Source: Kitasatospora sp. MBT63
Lineage (GTDB): Bacteria > Actinomycetota > Actinomycetes > Streptomycetales > Streptomycetaceae
Assembly: GCF_000710465.2 (NCBI RefSeq)
Contig: NZ_JAIZ01000139.1
Coordinates: forward strand, 1-64,000
Length of the DNA stretch: 64,000 nt
Direction of reading: 5' to 3'
Shown here piece after piece: positions 31,770-41,367 of this stretch. Both the position numbers and the translations under genes were made by a program. The notes beneath the pieces are model-generated. The model ran no database searches. It was not told the DNA's origin and saw nothing but the letters and a program-made list of their open reading frames with translations. Every line of letters begins with the position of its first letter. The first letter of the stretch is position 1.

Positions 31770-34424
31770 TCAGTTCCCATACTTCAGAGCGGCCCCGGAG
31801 GGCAGCTTCATCTGCTCGGTGTAGAAGTCCGCGAAGGCGGTGCGGAGCCCGTTCTTGCGCTCGCACGAGTAGTCGAGGAACGCCTCGGCCACCTGAGCGG
31901 TCGTCACCTCGGCAGGCTTGACTCCCAGCGCCTTGGCAGCACGCTTGCGCATGTGGGGCTCCCAACGGACCTTGGCCGCTGCGCCCTCATGCGCTGTGGT
32001 GTGGAGCACCGCTCGCCACTGTGCGTCCGGGATCGACTCGATCTGCTTGATCACCGGGTGGGCGACCGCCGGGTTGATCTTCACTCCCGGAGCAAGGCCG
32101 CCGCTCTGCGACGCCAGGTACGCCTTCTGGTGCACCGGCATGTACTGGCTGCCGGCGGGGAGGCCATCCGGGGTCCACCCGACCTTGAGCTCGTCCGTTC
32201 CGAAGTACTTGAACGCCTGGCCGCGGTCGATGGGCGACATCCCCCCGGACGCGGTGCGCAGCATGTTCGCGGCGTGCCCGTCATGATCGCCGACCGCCCA
32301 CGCGACGACGTGGTTGCGGACCACGCTGTCGACCTCGGTCTGGCTCCACGACTTCGGGCTCGCGCTGAGCTGGCTTGCGCCGCTGACCATCGGCTGGATG
32401 CAGCCCTTCTTGCCGCCGATCTCCTTCTCGTAGACCGGCACCGTGGCCACGCCGCCCAGGTGGGAGATGTGGGACGCCGCAGCCTCGGCGCTGGCGCGGG
32501 CAGCCGACGCGGAGGTGTAGTGCTTGAACATCCACTGGCTGCCGTCGGGCGCGGTGTGCAGGGTCTTCGGGTGCGTCCCGCCGATGTGCGCGGTCTTGCC
32601 GGGGCCGAAGTCCGTGGCCTGGATCTGCGCCGCATCGACCCGCGCGGGCACGTCGGACTTCGTGGCCTGGGCCTGCTGCAGCGCGGCCACCAGAGCCTGG
32701 TGCTTGGCCGCGAACGAGCCCGCCGGAGGCTGCACCTTGGGCACCTTGGACGCCTTGGGCGTTGCCGGCACCGCGGCGGCTGCCGCAGGGGCTGCGCCCG
32801 GTGCCGGTTCACCAGCAGTGGCGGGCTTCGGCTGCGGGCCGGCGACCGCCGGTGCCGGCGGGGGCGGAGGTGCCGGTGGCACGGCCGGGCTCGCCAGGAC
32901 CGCGGCGAGCTTGGCCTCCTTCTTCGCCTGGTGCGCCGCCTGGGCCGTCTCCAGCACCGCAGCCTTGTCGAGCGAGGGGTCCATGTGGGCCGCCAGGTAC
33001 GCCTGCACTGTGGCCCGGGATGCCATGAGCGATGCGGGCATGCCGAGCTTGTCCGCGACTTGGCGCAGCTGCCCGAGCGGCTGCTGCTTGGCCCAGGCGG
33101 AGAGCTCCTTCTTCAGCTCCTTCGGATCCACCTGGTGGGAGGCCAGCAGACCGGGATTGGTCATGCTCAAGTCGTTGGGGTGAGGGATGACCTCATGGAT
33201 CCAGCCCTGCGCCGACTGCTGGAGGCCGTGGAGCTCGCCGGCGTTCGCGACCCAGCTGGCGACCTTGTCCTGGGCGGCCAGTCCGTCGTGAGCCAGCGCG
33301 GGCAGGGCCAGGTGGGAGGACTGGTCCGGCTTGGCCCAGGTGTGACCGTCGAGCGCCTGGTCGAGGGCCGCCAGCTGACCCTTTCGCTCCTGGGCGCGCT
33401 CGCTCAGCAGCGCCCGCTCAGCCTCCGGGGTGCTCGACCGCACCAGGGCCAGGAGCTCGGCGGCCTTGAGGTGGTTCGCCTCGTCCTTGGTCAACTGCCC
33501 CGACTCGACGGCCGCCTTGACCGCCGGCGCGACCATGTACGTGTCGAGACCGCCGCCGGACAGCGCCTGGTCGGTCGTCAACTTGGCCGTCGCCTGCAGC
33601 TGTGCCAGAGTCGCGCCCATCTCGGGTGACTCGGCTGTGGCGACCTTGTTCTCCGCCGCAACGAGCTCGGCCAGGGCCTGCGCCTGCCCGGGGCCGCCCT
33701 TGGCCGCTGCGTACGCCTTGGCCGCGGCCGACCAAGAATTGACAGCGGCGTTCACCTCGGCCGGCGACGCCGTCCACGGACCGGGCGGTCCGGGCGCCGC
33801 CGGCGCTGGGGTGCCTTCCAGCGCGTGCAGGTCGGCGAGCGTCAGCCCACCGACCGTCTCGCCGGCGACCAGTTGGGCGTACCGCTTCGTAGCGGCCGCC
33901 TGGATCTTCGCCTTGGAGATGATGTCCTGGTCGTAGGCCGGGTCCAGCCAGTGCACGAGCGGGTGCTGGCTCTTGCCGGACATGCCGACCAAGGCCGGAT
34001 GCTCGAAGCCCTGAGCAGCGGCGATCGCCTGCAACTCCTCGGGGGTGAGCTTGGACAGGTACTCGAGCGACTGTGCCTTGATCGCCTTGAGGGTCTCGTC
34101 GATGACCTCCTGCGGTGCTCCGGCCTCCTTCATCAACGCCAGCGCCTCGCGCTGCGCCTTGATCTGCTCGGCGAACTGCTCGAACTGCTCCACCGGGTCG
34201 TCAGGCACGTCGATGAGCGGCACGCCGTCGTCCCCGTTCTCGTCGAAGCCGCCGCCGTTGCCGATCAGCTGCGCCAGCTCGGCAGCTGCGGCGTAGACCT
34301 GCTGGGCTGCCTGAAGCTCGGGAGTCTCGGACTGCTGCGCGCCGGTGGGCTCCTCGGGGGCTTCGCCCGGCTCGGCGGGGGCGACGGTGTACGCCTGGTG
34401 GCTGGTCTTGGAGTTGGTGCCCAT
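31770..34424 (-). CDS. Large tagged protein with a C-terminal PI3/4K- or HipA-like kinase domain, 884 residues
   Basis: It begins MGTNSKTSHQAYTVAP. A helical, Ala/Gln-rich body (50-510) leads to a Pro/Ala linker (515-570) and a kinase-like domain: an ATP-Lys strand WMFKHY (about 630-635), IQPMVSG as hinge, the catalytic loop AVGDHDGHAANML (about 710-722, D-x-H-x-x-N) and SPIDRGQAFKYF (about 728-739, DxG-type metal Asp). This matches PI3/4-kinase or HipA-like folds. The ATG overlaps the upstream stop (TGATG). The substrate is unknown; a transferred effector is a reasonable guess from the shared tag and the transfer operon. Confidence 0.7.
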   Translation of the reverse strand: MGTNSKTSHQAYTVAPAEPGEAPEEPTGAQQSETPELQAAQQVYAAAAELAQLIGNGGGFDENGDDGVPLIDVPDDPVEQFEQFAEQIKAQREALALMKEAGAPQEVIDETLKAIKAQSLEYLSKLTPEELQAIAAAQGFEHPALVGMSGKSQHPLVHWLDPAYDQDIISKAKIQAAATKRYAQLVAGETVGGLTLADLHALEGTPAPAAPGPPGPWTASPAEVNAAVNSWSAAAKAYAAAKGGPGQAQALAELVAAENKVATAESPEMGATLAQLQATAKLTTDQALSGGGLDTYMVAPAVKAAVESGQLTKDEANHLKAAELLALVRSSTPEAERALLSERAQERKGQLAALDQALDGHTWAKPDQSSHLALPALAHDGLAAQDKVASWVANAGELHGLQQSAQGWIHEVIPHPNDLSMTNPGLLASHQVDPKELKKELSAWAKQQPLGQLRQVADKLGMPASLMASRATVQAYLAAHMDPSLDKAAVLETAQAAHQAKKEAKLAAVLASPAVPPAPPPPPAPAVAGPQPKPATAGEPAPGAAPAAAAAVPATPKASKVPKVQPPAGSFAAKHQALVAALQQAQATKSDVPARVDAAQIQATDFGPGKTAHIGGTHPKTLHTAPDGSQWMFKHYTSASAARASAEAAASHISHLGGVATVPVYEKEIGGKKGCIQPMVSGASQLSASPKSWSQTEVDSVVRNHVVAWAVGDHDGHAANMLRTASGGMSPIDRGQAFKYFGTDELKVGWTPDGLPAGSQYMPVHQKAYLASQSGGLAPGVKINPAVAHPVIKQIESIPDAQWRAVLHTTAHEGAAAKVRWEPHMRKRAAKALGVKPAEVTTAQVAEAFLDYSCERKNGLRTAFADFYTEQMKLPSGAALKYGN

Positions 34425-34810
34425 CAGCGCCGGCTCGCTGAAGTGAGGGCAGGGATCGACTCGCCGAGGAGGACGTCGAGGACGATCTCGGCGGCGTGGG
34501 GCAGGTCGAGCGCCTCGCCGGGGACGTCGGCCGCGACGGCGGCGCAGGTGCCGTCCTCGCGGGACCAGCGCTCGACCTGCTCCGGCGTTATGGGGCCGTC
34601 CAGTCGCTCCCGCCATGGTGTGGCGGCGTCGTAGGTGAGAGGCACCCAGGCGATGCAGGACGGCGTCGGCGCGTCCGGCGCCCGGTCGAGCGCAAGGACG
34701 GCCACCGGGTCGACGGGGGCGCCGAGCGGGCCGTGCCACACGAGGAGGACCCACAGCTCCCAGCTCTGGGTCCCCTCGGTTGCTGCGGTGGATTCGTTGT
34801 TCGCCGGCAT
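34424..34810 (-). CDS. Hypothetical acidic protein, 128 residues
   Basis: Unknown. Acidic, with a hydrophobic strand pair (WELWVLLVWHGPLG, VDPVAVLALDRAP) and a helical end (HAAEIVLDVLLGESI). ATG at 34810 follows AAGGAGT. Its stop overlaps the start of the kinase-like giant by one base, so the two are coupled; a partner or chaperone role is possible. Confidence 0.65.
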   Translation of the reverse strand: MPANNESTAATEGTQSWELWVLLVWHGPLGAPVDPVAVLALDRAPDAPTPSCIAWVPLTYDAATPWRERLDGPITPEQVERWSREDGTCAAVAADVPGEALDLPHAAEIVLDVLLGESIPALTSASRR

Positions 34811-34912
34811 CGAGACTCCTTCCAGGTTCTGCACCTAGAAGCCGCGCGGGCGGGCTCGGTGTGACACAGGCCGGGAAGAAGTTCGGGCCGCCGGGCGCCG
34901 GTCTGCACCGGC

Positions 34913-36022
34913 TCAGCGAGATGGGAGCAACGAGGCCATGTACCGGACGGTGGCGGCGAAGGCGTCCGCGGGACGGGCCTTGATGTCCTCGCGCCCGTCG
35001 GAGGTCATGATCGCCCCGTGCAGCGCGTACTGGTGGGGATTTTGGCTGACCAAGGTCAGGCGCGTACCGAACAGGCTGACGACCTGGGCGATCCGGTCGG
35101 CCCTGGAGAGGCCCGTGAGGATGACGGGCATGTCCTCGGGGAGGTTCTCCGCCAGCCAGAACAGGCCCGGCAGGGCCCAGCTGTCCCAGTTGACGTTCTC
35201 GCGGACGGTCTGGAGGTTGACCGCCACCGCGGGCGGAGGTGCGTCGGCGATCCAGGCGGTGTAGCGCTGGAGGTCTTCGAGCCGGTACCAGTAGAGGTTC
35301 GGCACGGCGACGACGCCGGCCTCGGCGAACTCGGCGGCCAGGAGGAGGGCCCGCCGCATGTTCAGCATGTGCTCGACCCGCGGCCAGTTCCCGTAGATGC
35401 TGAAGTTGCAGGCCAGGACGACGTCCCAGCCCTGGGAGGCGATCTCCTCGACCAGGCGGTCGCGCTGCCGCAAGGTCCAGAACTTTTCGACCAGGGGGTC
35501 CTCCCCGTAGCCGACGAGCACCGCCTTCTGCTCTGCGCGCAGCCCGAGGACCTCGCGCGCGTTCTTGCCGGCGAACCTCGGGTACACCGTGTGGGTGTCG
35601 GGGCTGAAGATGCGGCGCAGGCCGACGCCGTACGCGGGCCAGCGGAGGCTGGCGTCCAGGGTGGTGACGGCGCTGCCGTCGGTCATGGGGATGAAGGACG
35701 GCAGGGCCGGAAGCGTGCCGTCGATCTCGACGTCGTCGAAGGTGAGAGTCCCGCCGACGTCCCGCATCCAGGCGCTGATGTCGGTGCGGGAACCACAGCG
35801 GATAGGGCAGCTGCTGCACGCGTTGGTGGGAGAGCCGGCCTCCGAGGCGGCGCACCCGCAGTAGGAGCAGTCGGAGTTGGAACCGCTGCACAGCGGCTCC
35901 ACGGTGGCCGGTCCGCCGCTGCGGCCGTCGGGGCCGGCCCAGAAAGCGCAGGTGCGGCAGTCGCAGCCGCGGCCGGGCAGTGGAACGCCGACCTTCGGGG
36001 TGGGGAGGGAGATGCGGGTCAT
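34913..36022 (-). CDS. DUF4417-type Cys-rich protein, 369 residues
   Basis: The N-terminal 80 residues hold ten Cys (CDCRTC, CSGSNSDCSYCGC, CSSCPIRC), a likely metal or iron-sulfur site. The C-terminal 200 residues follow the DUF4417 pattern: WDVVLACNFSIYGNWPRVEH, NMRRALLLAAEFAEAGVVAVP, then the NLYWYRLEDL and AVAVNLQT strands. DUF4417 proteins are frequent on phages and plasmids and have no assigned reaction. ATG at 36022 overlaps the ParB stop (ATGA), so it is co-translated with the partition gene. Confidence 0.65.
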   Translation of the reverse strand: MTRISLPTPKVGVPLPGRGCDCRTCAFWAGPDGRSGGPATVEPLCSGSNSDCSYCGCAASEAGSPTNACSSCPIRCGSRTDISAWMRDVGGTLTFDDVEIDGTLPALPSFIPMTDGSAVTTLDASLRWPAYGVGLRRIFSPDTHTVYPRFAGKNAREVLGLRAEQKAVLVGYGEDPLVEKFWTLRQRDRLVEEIASQGWDVVLACNFSIYGNWPRVEHMLNMRRALLLAAEFAEAGVVAVPNLYWYRLEDLQRYTAWIADAPPPAVAVNLQTVRENVNWDSWALPGLFWLAENLPEDMPVILTGLSRADRIAQVVSLFGTRLTLVSQNPHQYALHGAIMTSDGREDIKARPADAFAATVRYMASLLPSR

Positions 36023-37338
36023 GCGGCTTTCTCGCCTTCGAAGATGGTGGCAGAGGATGTGAGGAAGGGCTGGATCTCGCGGATCGCCAGGCGTAGGGAG
36101 CCTTCGTCGTAGCGGCCGAGGGCGCTGCCGGTACGCAGCTCGGCCAAGAGCTCCCGCAGGCCGTCGAGGGCCCGACGGACGGTGGGAGCGGCCACCTGCC
36201 GGGGATCGCCCGTGGTGCTGTCCGGCGTTCCTGCCTCCGGCGAACTGTCGGCCGGCTCGTCGGGGGCGTCGTCAGGCGCATCCGGCCGTGGGTCGTGACC
36301 CGTCGACTCGGCGGAGGAGACGACAGATGCGGACGTCTCGGGAACATCGGCGCCGGACGGATCGCCCGTTGGCAGGTCGGGGACCCGGGACAGCTTGGTC
36401 CGGCGGGAGGCGTTGGCGGCGTCTTGGCGCTCCTGGGCGACCTCGAGGATCTCCTCGGTGTCCAGTTGCCGGGCCTCGAGACCGACCTTGATCGCGGTCG
36501 GCAGCAGGTCGAGCCGCTTGGTGCCCTTGAGGGCGGCCCAGATGCCGGCGGCGGCGTCCTCGCGTCCGCGGAGCAGCTCCGCGAAGCGGATTCGGGTGTG
36601 GAGGCGGACGGCCTGCTCGTCCATCTCGAGCGTGAGCTCCCGAGGGAGCTCACGGAATGCTCTGACCAACTCGGTGGCCTTGCGTTCGCTCAGCTGCAGG
36701 CCGAGGCGGGTCAGGACGTCAGGCCACGGCGCCGCGCACGACGGGTCGTTGCCGCGGATTCTCTCCAGGGCGTTGAACCGGTCGACGCTGTCGGTGATGC
36801 CGTACACCTCGGCCGGGACCGGCTTGCCGGCGCGCAGCAGCCGGCCCACCAGGACCGCGCACCGGTGGTACATCAGCGCAGCTGCCTGCTCGCCCGGCTT
36901 CAGGTTCTCCCGGGCGAAGTTCTCTGTGAAGCGCCACATGTGCCGTTCTTCCTCGCTCAGCGGCCCGGGGCAGATGATCGCCGCCAGCGAGGCGAAGTGT
37001 GGGTTGTCGGGGCGGTTGACGGCGCCCCAACGCATCGCCCGGTAGCGGCGCTCACCGGTGACGAGGCGGATGCTGGGCGCTCCGCCCGGGGTGGTGATCT
37101 CCTCTGCCATCACTGGTCCGAGCTGGCCCATGACCGAGATCGTGGAGATCAGGTCAGCCAGCTCTGCCGGGGGCGTGGCCTCGCCCGGTGCCCGGCCCTG
37201 AGGCTCGGTGAACGCTGCGCCGGGGCCGCGCAGGGGCAGAAGTTCGAACCGGCGCTGGCGGAGCTTGGGGTGGTGCTGGAGGATCTCCGCGAGGTGGATC
37301 ATGCTGTCGGCGCTCGGCGCGGTCGGCGGTGTGCTCAT
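36019..37338 (-). CDS. ParB/Spo0J-like partition protein, 439 residues
   Basis: The ParB N-terminal domain is visible: LADLISTISVMGQLGPVM (61-78), GERRYRAMRW (95-104, the CTP/DNA-contact motif) and FTENFARENLKPGEQA (137-152). A helix-turn-helix region lies near 215-235 (LGLQLSERKATELVRAF), then an acidic linker (300-380) and a short C-terminal dimerisation-type region. It should bind a parS-like centromere for partition. No standard ParA is adjacent; the degenerate ParA-like gene at 18039 is the only candidate here. ATG at 37338 overlaps the upstream stop. Confidence 0.85.
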   Translation of the reverse strand: MSTPPTAPSADSMIHLAEILQHHPKLRQRRFELLPLRGPGAAFTEPQGRAPGEATPPAELADLISTISVMGQLGPVMAEEITTPGGAPSIRLVTGERRYRAMRWGAVNRPDNPHFASLAAIICPGPLSEEERHMWRFTENFARENLKPGEQAAALMYHRCAVLVGRLLRAGKPVPAEVYGITDSVDRFNALERIRGNDPSCAAPWPDVLTRLGLQLSERKATELVRAFRELPRELTLEMDEQAVRLHTRIRFAELLRGREDAAAGIWAALKGTKRLDLLPTAIKVGLEARQLDTEEILEVAQERQDAANASRRTKLSRVPDLPTGDPSGADVPETSASVVSSAESTGHDPRPDAPDDAPDEPADSSPEAGTPDSTTGDPRQVAAPTVRRALDGLRELLAELRTGSALGRYDEGSLRLAIREIQPFLTSSATIFEGEKAA

Positions 37339-38306
37339 TCGTCGACTCCGTGGTCGTCCTCGTCGGCCGGGGGCCGCAGGTACAGGTCGGTCGGGCCGAA
37401 GTCACGGAGCAGTGGGGTGAAGATCGGCTCGAGCGGTCCGCGCTTCTGGAGATGGGCCAGGGTGGTCACGCCGATGGCGAGGGTCTCGCGGTGACGCATC
37501 AGACGCGGGTTGGAGCCGGCGAGAAGGGCCAGGTCCCTGGCCCGGCCGGCGAGCGCCCGGGGGCTGGCGCCGGTGAGCACGACCAGAATCTGAGGGAAGG
37601 TCGGGTACTGGTAGCGCCAGGCCGGCCGTGCGCCGGGCTGCGCCCGGGGACGGTCGGGCTCCTGCGGGATGTAGTCGTACATCCGCCCGTAGGCGGCGAG
37701 CTTGGCGGCGAGCCGGGTCACAGTCATCGTCGCGCGGTCGAGCTCGATGAACGCCTGCAGGGGCGTGCGGCGGCCGTTCGGATGGATGTGGACGTAGTTC
37801 ACCACCGCGTCGGAGATGACGTGGTCGTCCTCGAAGCGGCGCTGGCCGTCCCGGATCCGGCCGGCTACCTCCGGGGTCCAGTCGAGGGGCCCGCACTCGT
37901 GAGCGAGCCGGCGGGCATGCTCGACGAAAGCTAGGCCGACGTCGTTGACCGCCAGGGTGTGGGCCTGGCGGGTACCCATCGCGCCGCCTTCGGTCACCCG
38001 GTAGGGGCGGTGCATCAGCTCGTGGTCGAGCTCCACCTGGTCGGCCCCGACGTCCGTCAGGAACCACATGTAGGGCATGCGGGTCAGTTCGGGCCCCTGG
38101 ACGCGGACCCGGTCGGCCACGCCGAGCTCCCGCAGCCGGTTCAGCTGCTTCAGCAGGTAGACCGGGCGGGCTGTGTTGGGGGTGAGCAGCCGGTGCAGCT
38201 GGGGGGTCGACATCATGCGGTGCTGGTAGAGCACCCGCATGGCGTCCTGGGCGACGGCGGGCAGACTCATCGGAGGGGCCGCCTGCAGTTCGGTGGTGAT
38301 CGTCAC
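37335..38306 (-). CDS. Replication-relaxation family protein, 323 residues
   Basis: Residues 20-110 are a winged-helix domain (VLYQHRMMSTPQLHRLL, then YLLKQLNRLRELGVADR), followed by HTLAVNDVGLAFVEHAR (about 115-131) and a conserved IELDRATMTVTRLAAKLAAY segment. This is the pattern of the replication-relaxation (PF13814) proteins, which sit beside coupling ATPases on actinobacterial plasmids and are thought to act with DNA processing. GTG at 38306 overlaps the ATPase stop (GTGA). Confidence 0.8.
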   Translation of the reverse strand: MTITTELQAAPPMSLPAVAQDAMRVLYQHRMMSTPQLHRLLTPNTARPVYLLKQLNRLRELGVADRVRVQGPELTRMPYMWFLTDVGADQVELDHELMHRPYRVTEGGAMGTRQAHTLAVNDVGLAFVEHARRLAHECGPLDWTPEVAGRIRDGQRRFEDDHVISDAVVNYVHIHPNGRRTPLQAFIELDRATMTVTRLAAKLAAYGRMYDYIPQEPDRPRAQPGARPAWRYQYPTFPQILVVLTGASPRALAGRARDLALLAGSNPRLMRHRETLAIGVTTLAHLQKRGPLEPIFTPLLRDFGPTDLYLRPPADEDDHGVDE

Positions 38307-40735
38307 GGGGCCTCATCCCTCACATCCATGCCCTCCCACAGATCGAACTTCTCCGGGGCCGGCTGCCCGACGGCGGTACCGGCGCCCCCGTGGACGCGCG
38401 GCTTCTCCGCGTGGGTGGCCTCCGGGGAAGCCGGGGCTTCGGGATCGGTCTTCGGCTTCGCCTTCCGGGCCTTGTTCTCCGGCGAGGAGAGCAGGAGCTC
38501 TGTGAGCTTGCCGTTGAGCTGCTCAAGGTCCGAGAGGATCTTGTGGACCGGTCGGCGGTGGAGGTTGTCGTTGACGGCCTCGTCGAGGGCGGGCAGGCCT
38601 GCGGGGTTGCAGTAGTCCTTGTAGAGCTCCTCGACATTGGCCCCGCGGACATGGAAGGGGGCGGTGGCCTGCCCGTCCAGGGCGACCGACATGTAGTACT
38701 GGTAGCGGGGCAGCCGCAGAATGGCGTCCGCAGTCAGCGCGCTACCCCACTGCCGGACGGTCATCGCCGCCTCGTCGATCCCCGAGGCTGCGGTGGAGAG
38801 GATCGAGAGGTTCTGCAGCAGTCCCTGGCGGGTCGTCGTGGTCAACCGCTGTGCCATCTGGGTCATCGCGAGCATCTTCACGCGGTACTTCCGGAGTTGC
38901 TCGGTGATCGCGGCCAGGGTGCCCTTGGAGGCCCCGTCGACAGCGGTGAGTTCGTCGATGAAGGCGAAGAAGTCCAGGCGCTCGTTCGCCGGGATCGCCT
39001 TGCGGGACAGGCCGGCGCGGAAGAGGTCGAACAGCAGCAGGCAGCTGATGATCTTGTCGGTGTCTCCGGTGCCGCTGGGGCAGACGAAGACCACCTTGCC
39101 GTTGTCCATGGCGTGGCGGATGTCGTAGGTGCTGCGGCTCGAACCGAGGAACGCCTTGACCGCGGTGGAGGAGTCGAGCCGCTCGATGATGTTCGTGACG
39201 ACCGGCATCGCGTCCGGCGGGTACTTCGGAAAGACCTTGAGCCAGAACTCCTGCACGGTGGGCGGAAGGTGCGGGAGGGCCGCGTCGCGGAAGTCCTCGT
39301 CGGTCAAGATGGTGCGGATCTGGAACAGTGTCGGAGCCAACTCGGGCTGCTTGAGCTCGTGGGTGACGTAGTAGGAGATGTGCGCGAGCGACTCGACCGC
39401 CCGGGTCAGGATGGTCTTGGCCCGGCTGGCAGTGTCGCCCCAGCTCAGCGCGGAGCCGATGCCGGTGACGATCGCGCCGACGATGTCGGAGATCTCGTCG
39501 CGGCTGCGGCGCTCCATCGACAGCGGGTTCCAGGAGCCGACCATCGAGGACAGGCTCGGTGAGGTCAGGTCGATCTCCCACAGCCGGTCCGCGATCGAAG
39601 CGTGCGCGAGGTAGGGCCGCGCCCGCTGCCAGCCATCCCCATGCGGATCCAAGAACAGGATCCCATGGCCCTGGTGGGCCAAGGCGATCGCCTGCACCAG
39701 GGCCATCTCGGTCTTGCCGTAACCGCTCTTGCCGAGGAACAGGCCGAAGAGGAGGAACTCGAGCGGCAGGCCGACCAGGCGCCAGCCACCGCCCGGCTTG
39801 GCGACGTAGCCGAGCGGGAAGACGCCGTCCTGACCGGTGAATTCGGGCAGCTCGGGGGGTGCGGGCGGTGCCGCGCCGCCGGCGCGGGCGATGTTTGGGG
39901 CGCTGTTGTGCCGCGTCGGGGGCTTGACCAGGCCCGCGATCTCGGTGCTCGTGACGAGGTTGTACCGCCCCCGCGGCTCGAACAGGCCGCTCCCGAAGCG
40001 TCGGTCGAAGGAGGCCCGGTACAGCAGGCCGTCGGCGGACAGCCTCGTGATTCCGAGGTTGGCACCGACGGGCCGGAAGTGGTTGTGACCGGCCCAGATC
40101 TCCAGGGCGGCACGGATCTGCTCCAGCATCAGCCGCGGCCGGGTGGCGTCGGCGGACTGGGCGCGTATCAGCAACTGCAGGGCGAAGACCACGTCGGGGT
40201 TGGCAGGCGCGAACTTGCCCATGGAGGTCTTCTGGTCGCCGGCTTGAGCTGCGGTCCGGAAGCGAGGCGCCGACGGGCCGCGCCCACCCGCGGCCTGGCC
40301 CCGCATCTCGGCCGCTGCCTCGGCGAAGACCGTGGACAGGTCGAGCCCCAGCCCCGCGGCGCCCTGCTCGTGTGGCATGCCGGCCACCATGGGGCCCGCG
40401 CCGAGCGGGCGCCGGTGGGCGGTCTTGAGGAGACGCTGGCGCTTGCGGTTGACGGAGCGGGGCGACAGCGGGACCAGGTCGAGGCTGACTTCTGCCTGCT
40501 CACCCAGGTCCGGCCGGATCCCGCCGAAGGCACCAGCGAGCGCGGTCAGCGGGTCCGGCTGCAAGGGGACGTCGCGCAGCGCCAGGTAGTCCGGAAGGGC
40601 GAGGGTGAGCTCCTCGCGGGCGATGTACAGCTGGGGCTCCGCAGCGGGCTCGTGATCCTCCGCTGCAGCGTGCTGCGAGTCGTCGTCGGACGGCGTCTTC
40701 GACAACGAAATCGGGGCCTGGGTCGGCGAGGTCAT
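38303..40735 (-). CDS. Conjugative coupling ATPase (TraD/VirD4/HerA-like), 810 residues
   Basis: Walker A LGKSGYGKTEM (about 332-342), ILFLDPHGDGW shortly after, Walker B FFAFIDELTAV (about 589-599) and a sensor-type MTQMAQRL make this a hexameric DNA-pumping ATPase of the type IV coupling class. The 300 N-terminal residues replace the usual membrane anchor and show no transmembrane helix. The small membrane protein encoded just upstream probably supplies the anchor. The C-terminal 100 residues are charged and flexible, suited to substrate docking. ATG at 40735 follows GGAG. Confidence 0.85.
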   Translation of the reverse strand: MTSPTQAPISLSKTPSDDDSQHAAAEDHEPAAEPQLYIAREELTLALPDYLALRDVPLQPDPLTALAGAFGGIRPDLGEQAEVSLDLVPLSPRSVNRKRQRLLKTAHRRPLGAGPMVAGMPHEQGAAGLGLDLSTVFAEAAAEMRGQAAGGRGPSAPRFRTAAQAGDQKTSMGKFAPANPDVVFALQLLIRAQSADATRPRLMLEQIRAALEIWAGHNHFRPVGANLGITRLSADGLLYRASFDRRFGSGLFEPRGRYNLVTSTEIAGLVKPPTRHNSAPNIARAGGAAPPAPPELPEFTGQDGVFPLGYVAKPGGGWRLVGLPLEFLLFGLFLGKSGYGKTEMALVQAIALAHQGHGILFLDPHGDGWQRARPYLAHASIADRLWEIDLTSPSLSSMVGSWNPLSMERRSRDEISDIVGAIVTGIGSALSWGDTASRAKTILTRAVESLAHISYYVTHELKQPELAPTLFQIRTILTDEDFRDAALPHLPPTVQEFWLKVFPKYPPDAMPVVTNIIERLDSSTAVKAFLGSSRSTYDIRHAMDNGKVVFVCPSGTGDTDKIISCLLLFDLFRAGLSRKAIPANERLDFFAFIDELTAVDGASKGTLAAITEQLRKYRVKMLAMTQMAQRLTTTTRQGLLQNLSILSTAASGIDEAAMTVRQWGSALTADAILRLPRYQYYMSVALDGQATAPFHVRGANVEELYKDYCNPAGLPALDEAVNDNLHRRPVHKILSDLEQLNGKLTELLLSSPENKARKAKPKTDPEAPASPEATHAEKPRVHGGAGTAVGQPAPEKFDLWEGMDVRDEAP

Positions 40736-40748
40736 CTCGGACTCCGTG

Positions 40749-41261
40749 TCAGTTGGACGGCGCGAGCGGCGTCTTGGGGAAGCGGATCGGGGCAGGAGCG
40801 TCGGGGGCTGAGTCCCCTGGGGCAGAGCGTTCGACGGATCGGACCTCGCAGCCCGCGTAGACCTGGTGCCGCAGAACAGCGGCGGAGGTCGCCGGCCCCT
40901 CGATGCGCATGGTCAGTCCGCCCTCCGAGGTGAGCAGCACGCGCATGGCCAAGCCCCGGCGCGGCGTCAGCCGCCACCGGCTGGCTGCGCGCTGGGCATG
41001 CGACAGGTGCTGCGCGAAGCGCAGGATCTCTTCCGGCTTGGGGTCGAAGGATGTCGTCGGCAGCAGGTCGTAGCTCACGCGAGAGCGCAGGGCCCGGCGG
41101 ACCAGAAGGGCCCGGAAGCCGGTCAGGGCACCGGCACCGATCACCACTGCCGGCAGCCACAGCCAGATGGTGGCCAGGAGGTAGGCCGGGGTCTGCGCGA
41201 TCAGGTCGGGCAGGGCGCCGACGAGGTCGATCGCCGAGTCGATGATCGTAGAGGTACTCAT
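40749..41261 (-). CDS. Membrane-anchored partner of the coupling ATPase, 170 residues
   Basis: One strong transmembrane segment (about 27-47, LLATIWLWLPAVVIGAGALTG) is followed by a soluble alpha/beta domain (RFAQHLSHAQRAA, MRVLLTSEGGLTMRIEGPA). That domain resembles the membrane-proximal part of TraD-like ATPases. The next gene is such an ATPase without a membrane anchor, so this looks like its split N-terminal half (inference). ATG at 41261 follows GAAGGAG; a longer frame from 41357 has no ribosome site. Confidence 0.65.
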   Translation of the reverse strand: MSTSTIIDSAIDLVGALPDLIAQTPAYLLATIWLWLPAVVIGAGALTGFRALLVRRALRSRVSYDLLPTTSFDPKPEEILRFAQHLSHAQRAASRWRLTPRRGLAMRVLLTSEGGLTMRIEGPATSAAVLRHQVYAGCEVRSVERSAPGDSAPDAPAPIRFPKTPLAPSN

Positions 41262-41367
41262 GGACGCTCCTTCGTGTGCGGGGTCGGCGGGGAAGCAAGG
41301 GACCTGTTCCAGGTCGCATGCATAGAGGCCGGATTCGGGCGCCGTGTGTGACATCAACCGGGCGGAA

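Noticed and set aside
30199-31824. A 541-codon plus-strand frame opposite the ART-like gene
   Set aside because: Leu/Arg/Val-rich shadow without ribosome site or domain; the minus frame carries the conserved tag and a coherent operon position.
40749-41357. Longer version of the coupling-ATPase partner starting at 41357
   Set aside because: The added 32 residues have no ribosome site, whereas GAAGGAG precedes the ATG at 41261.
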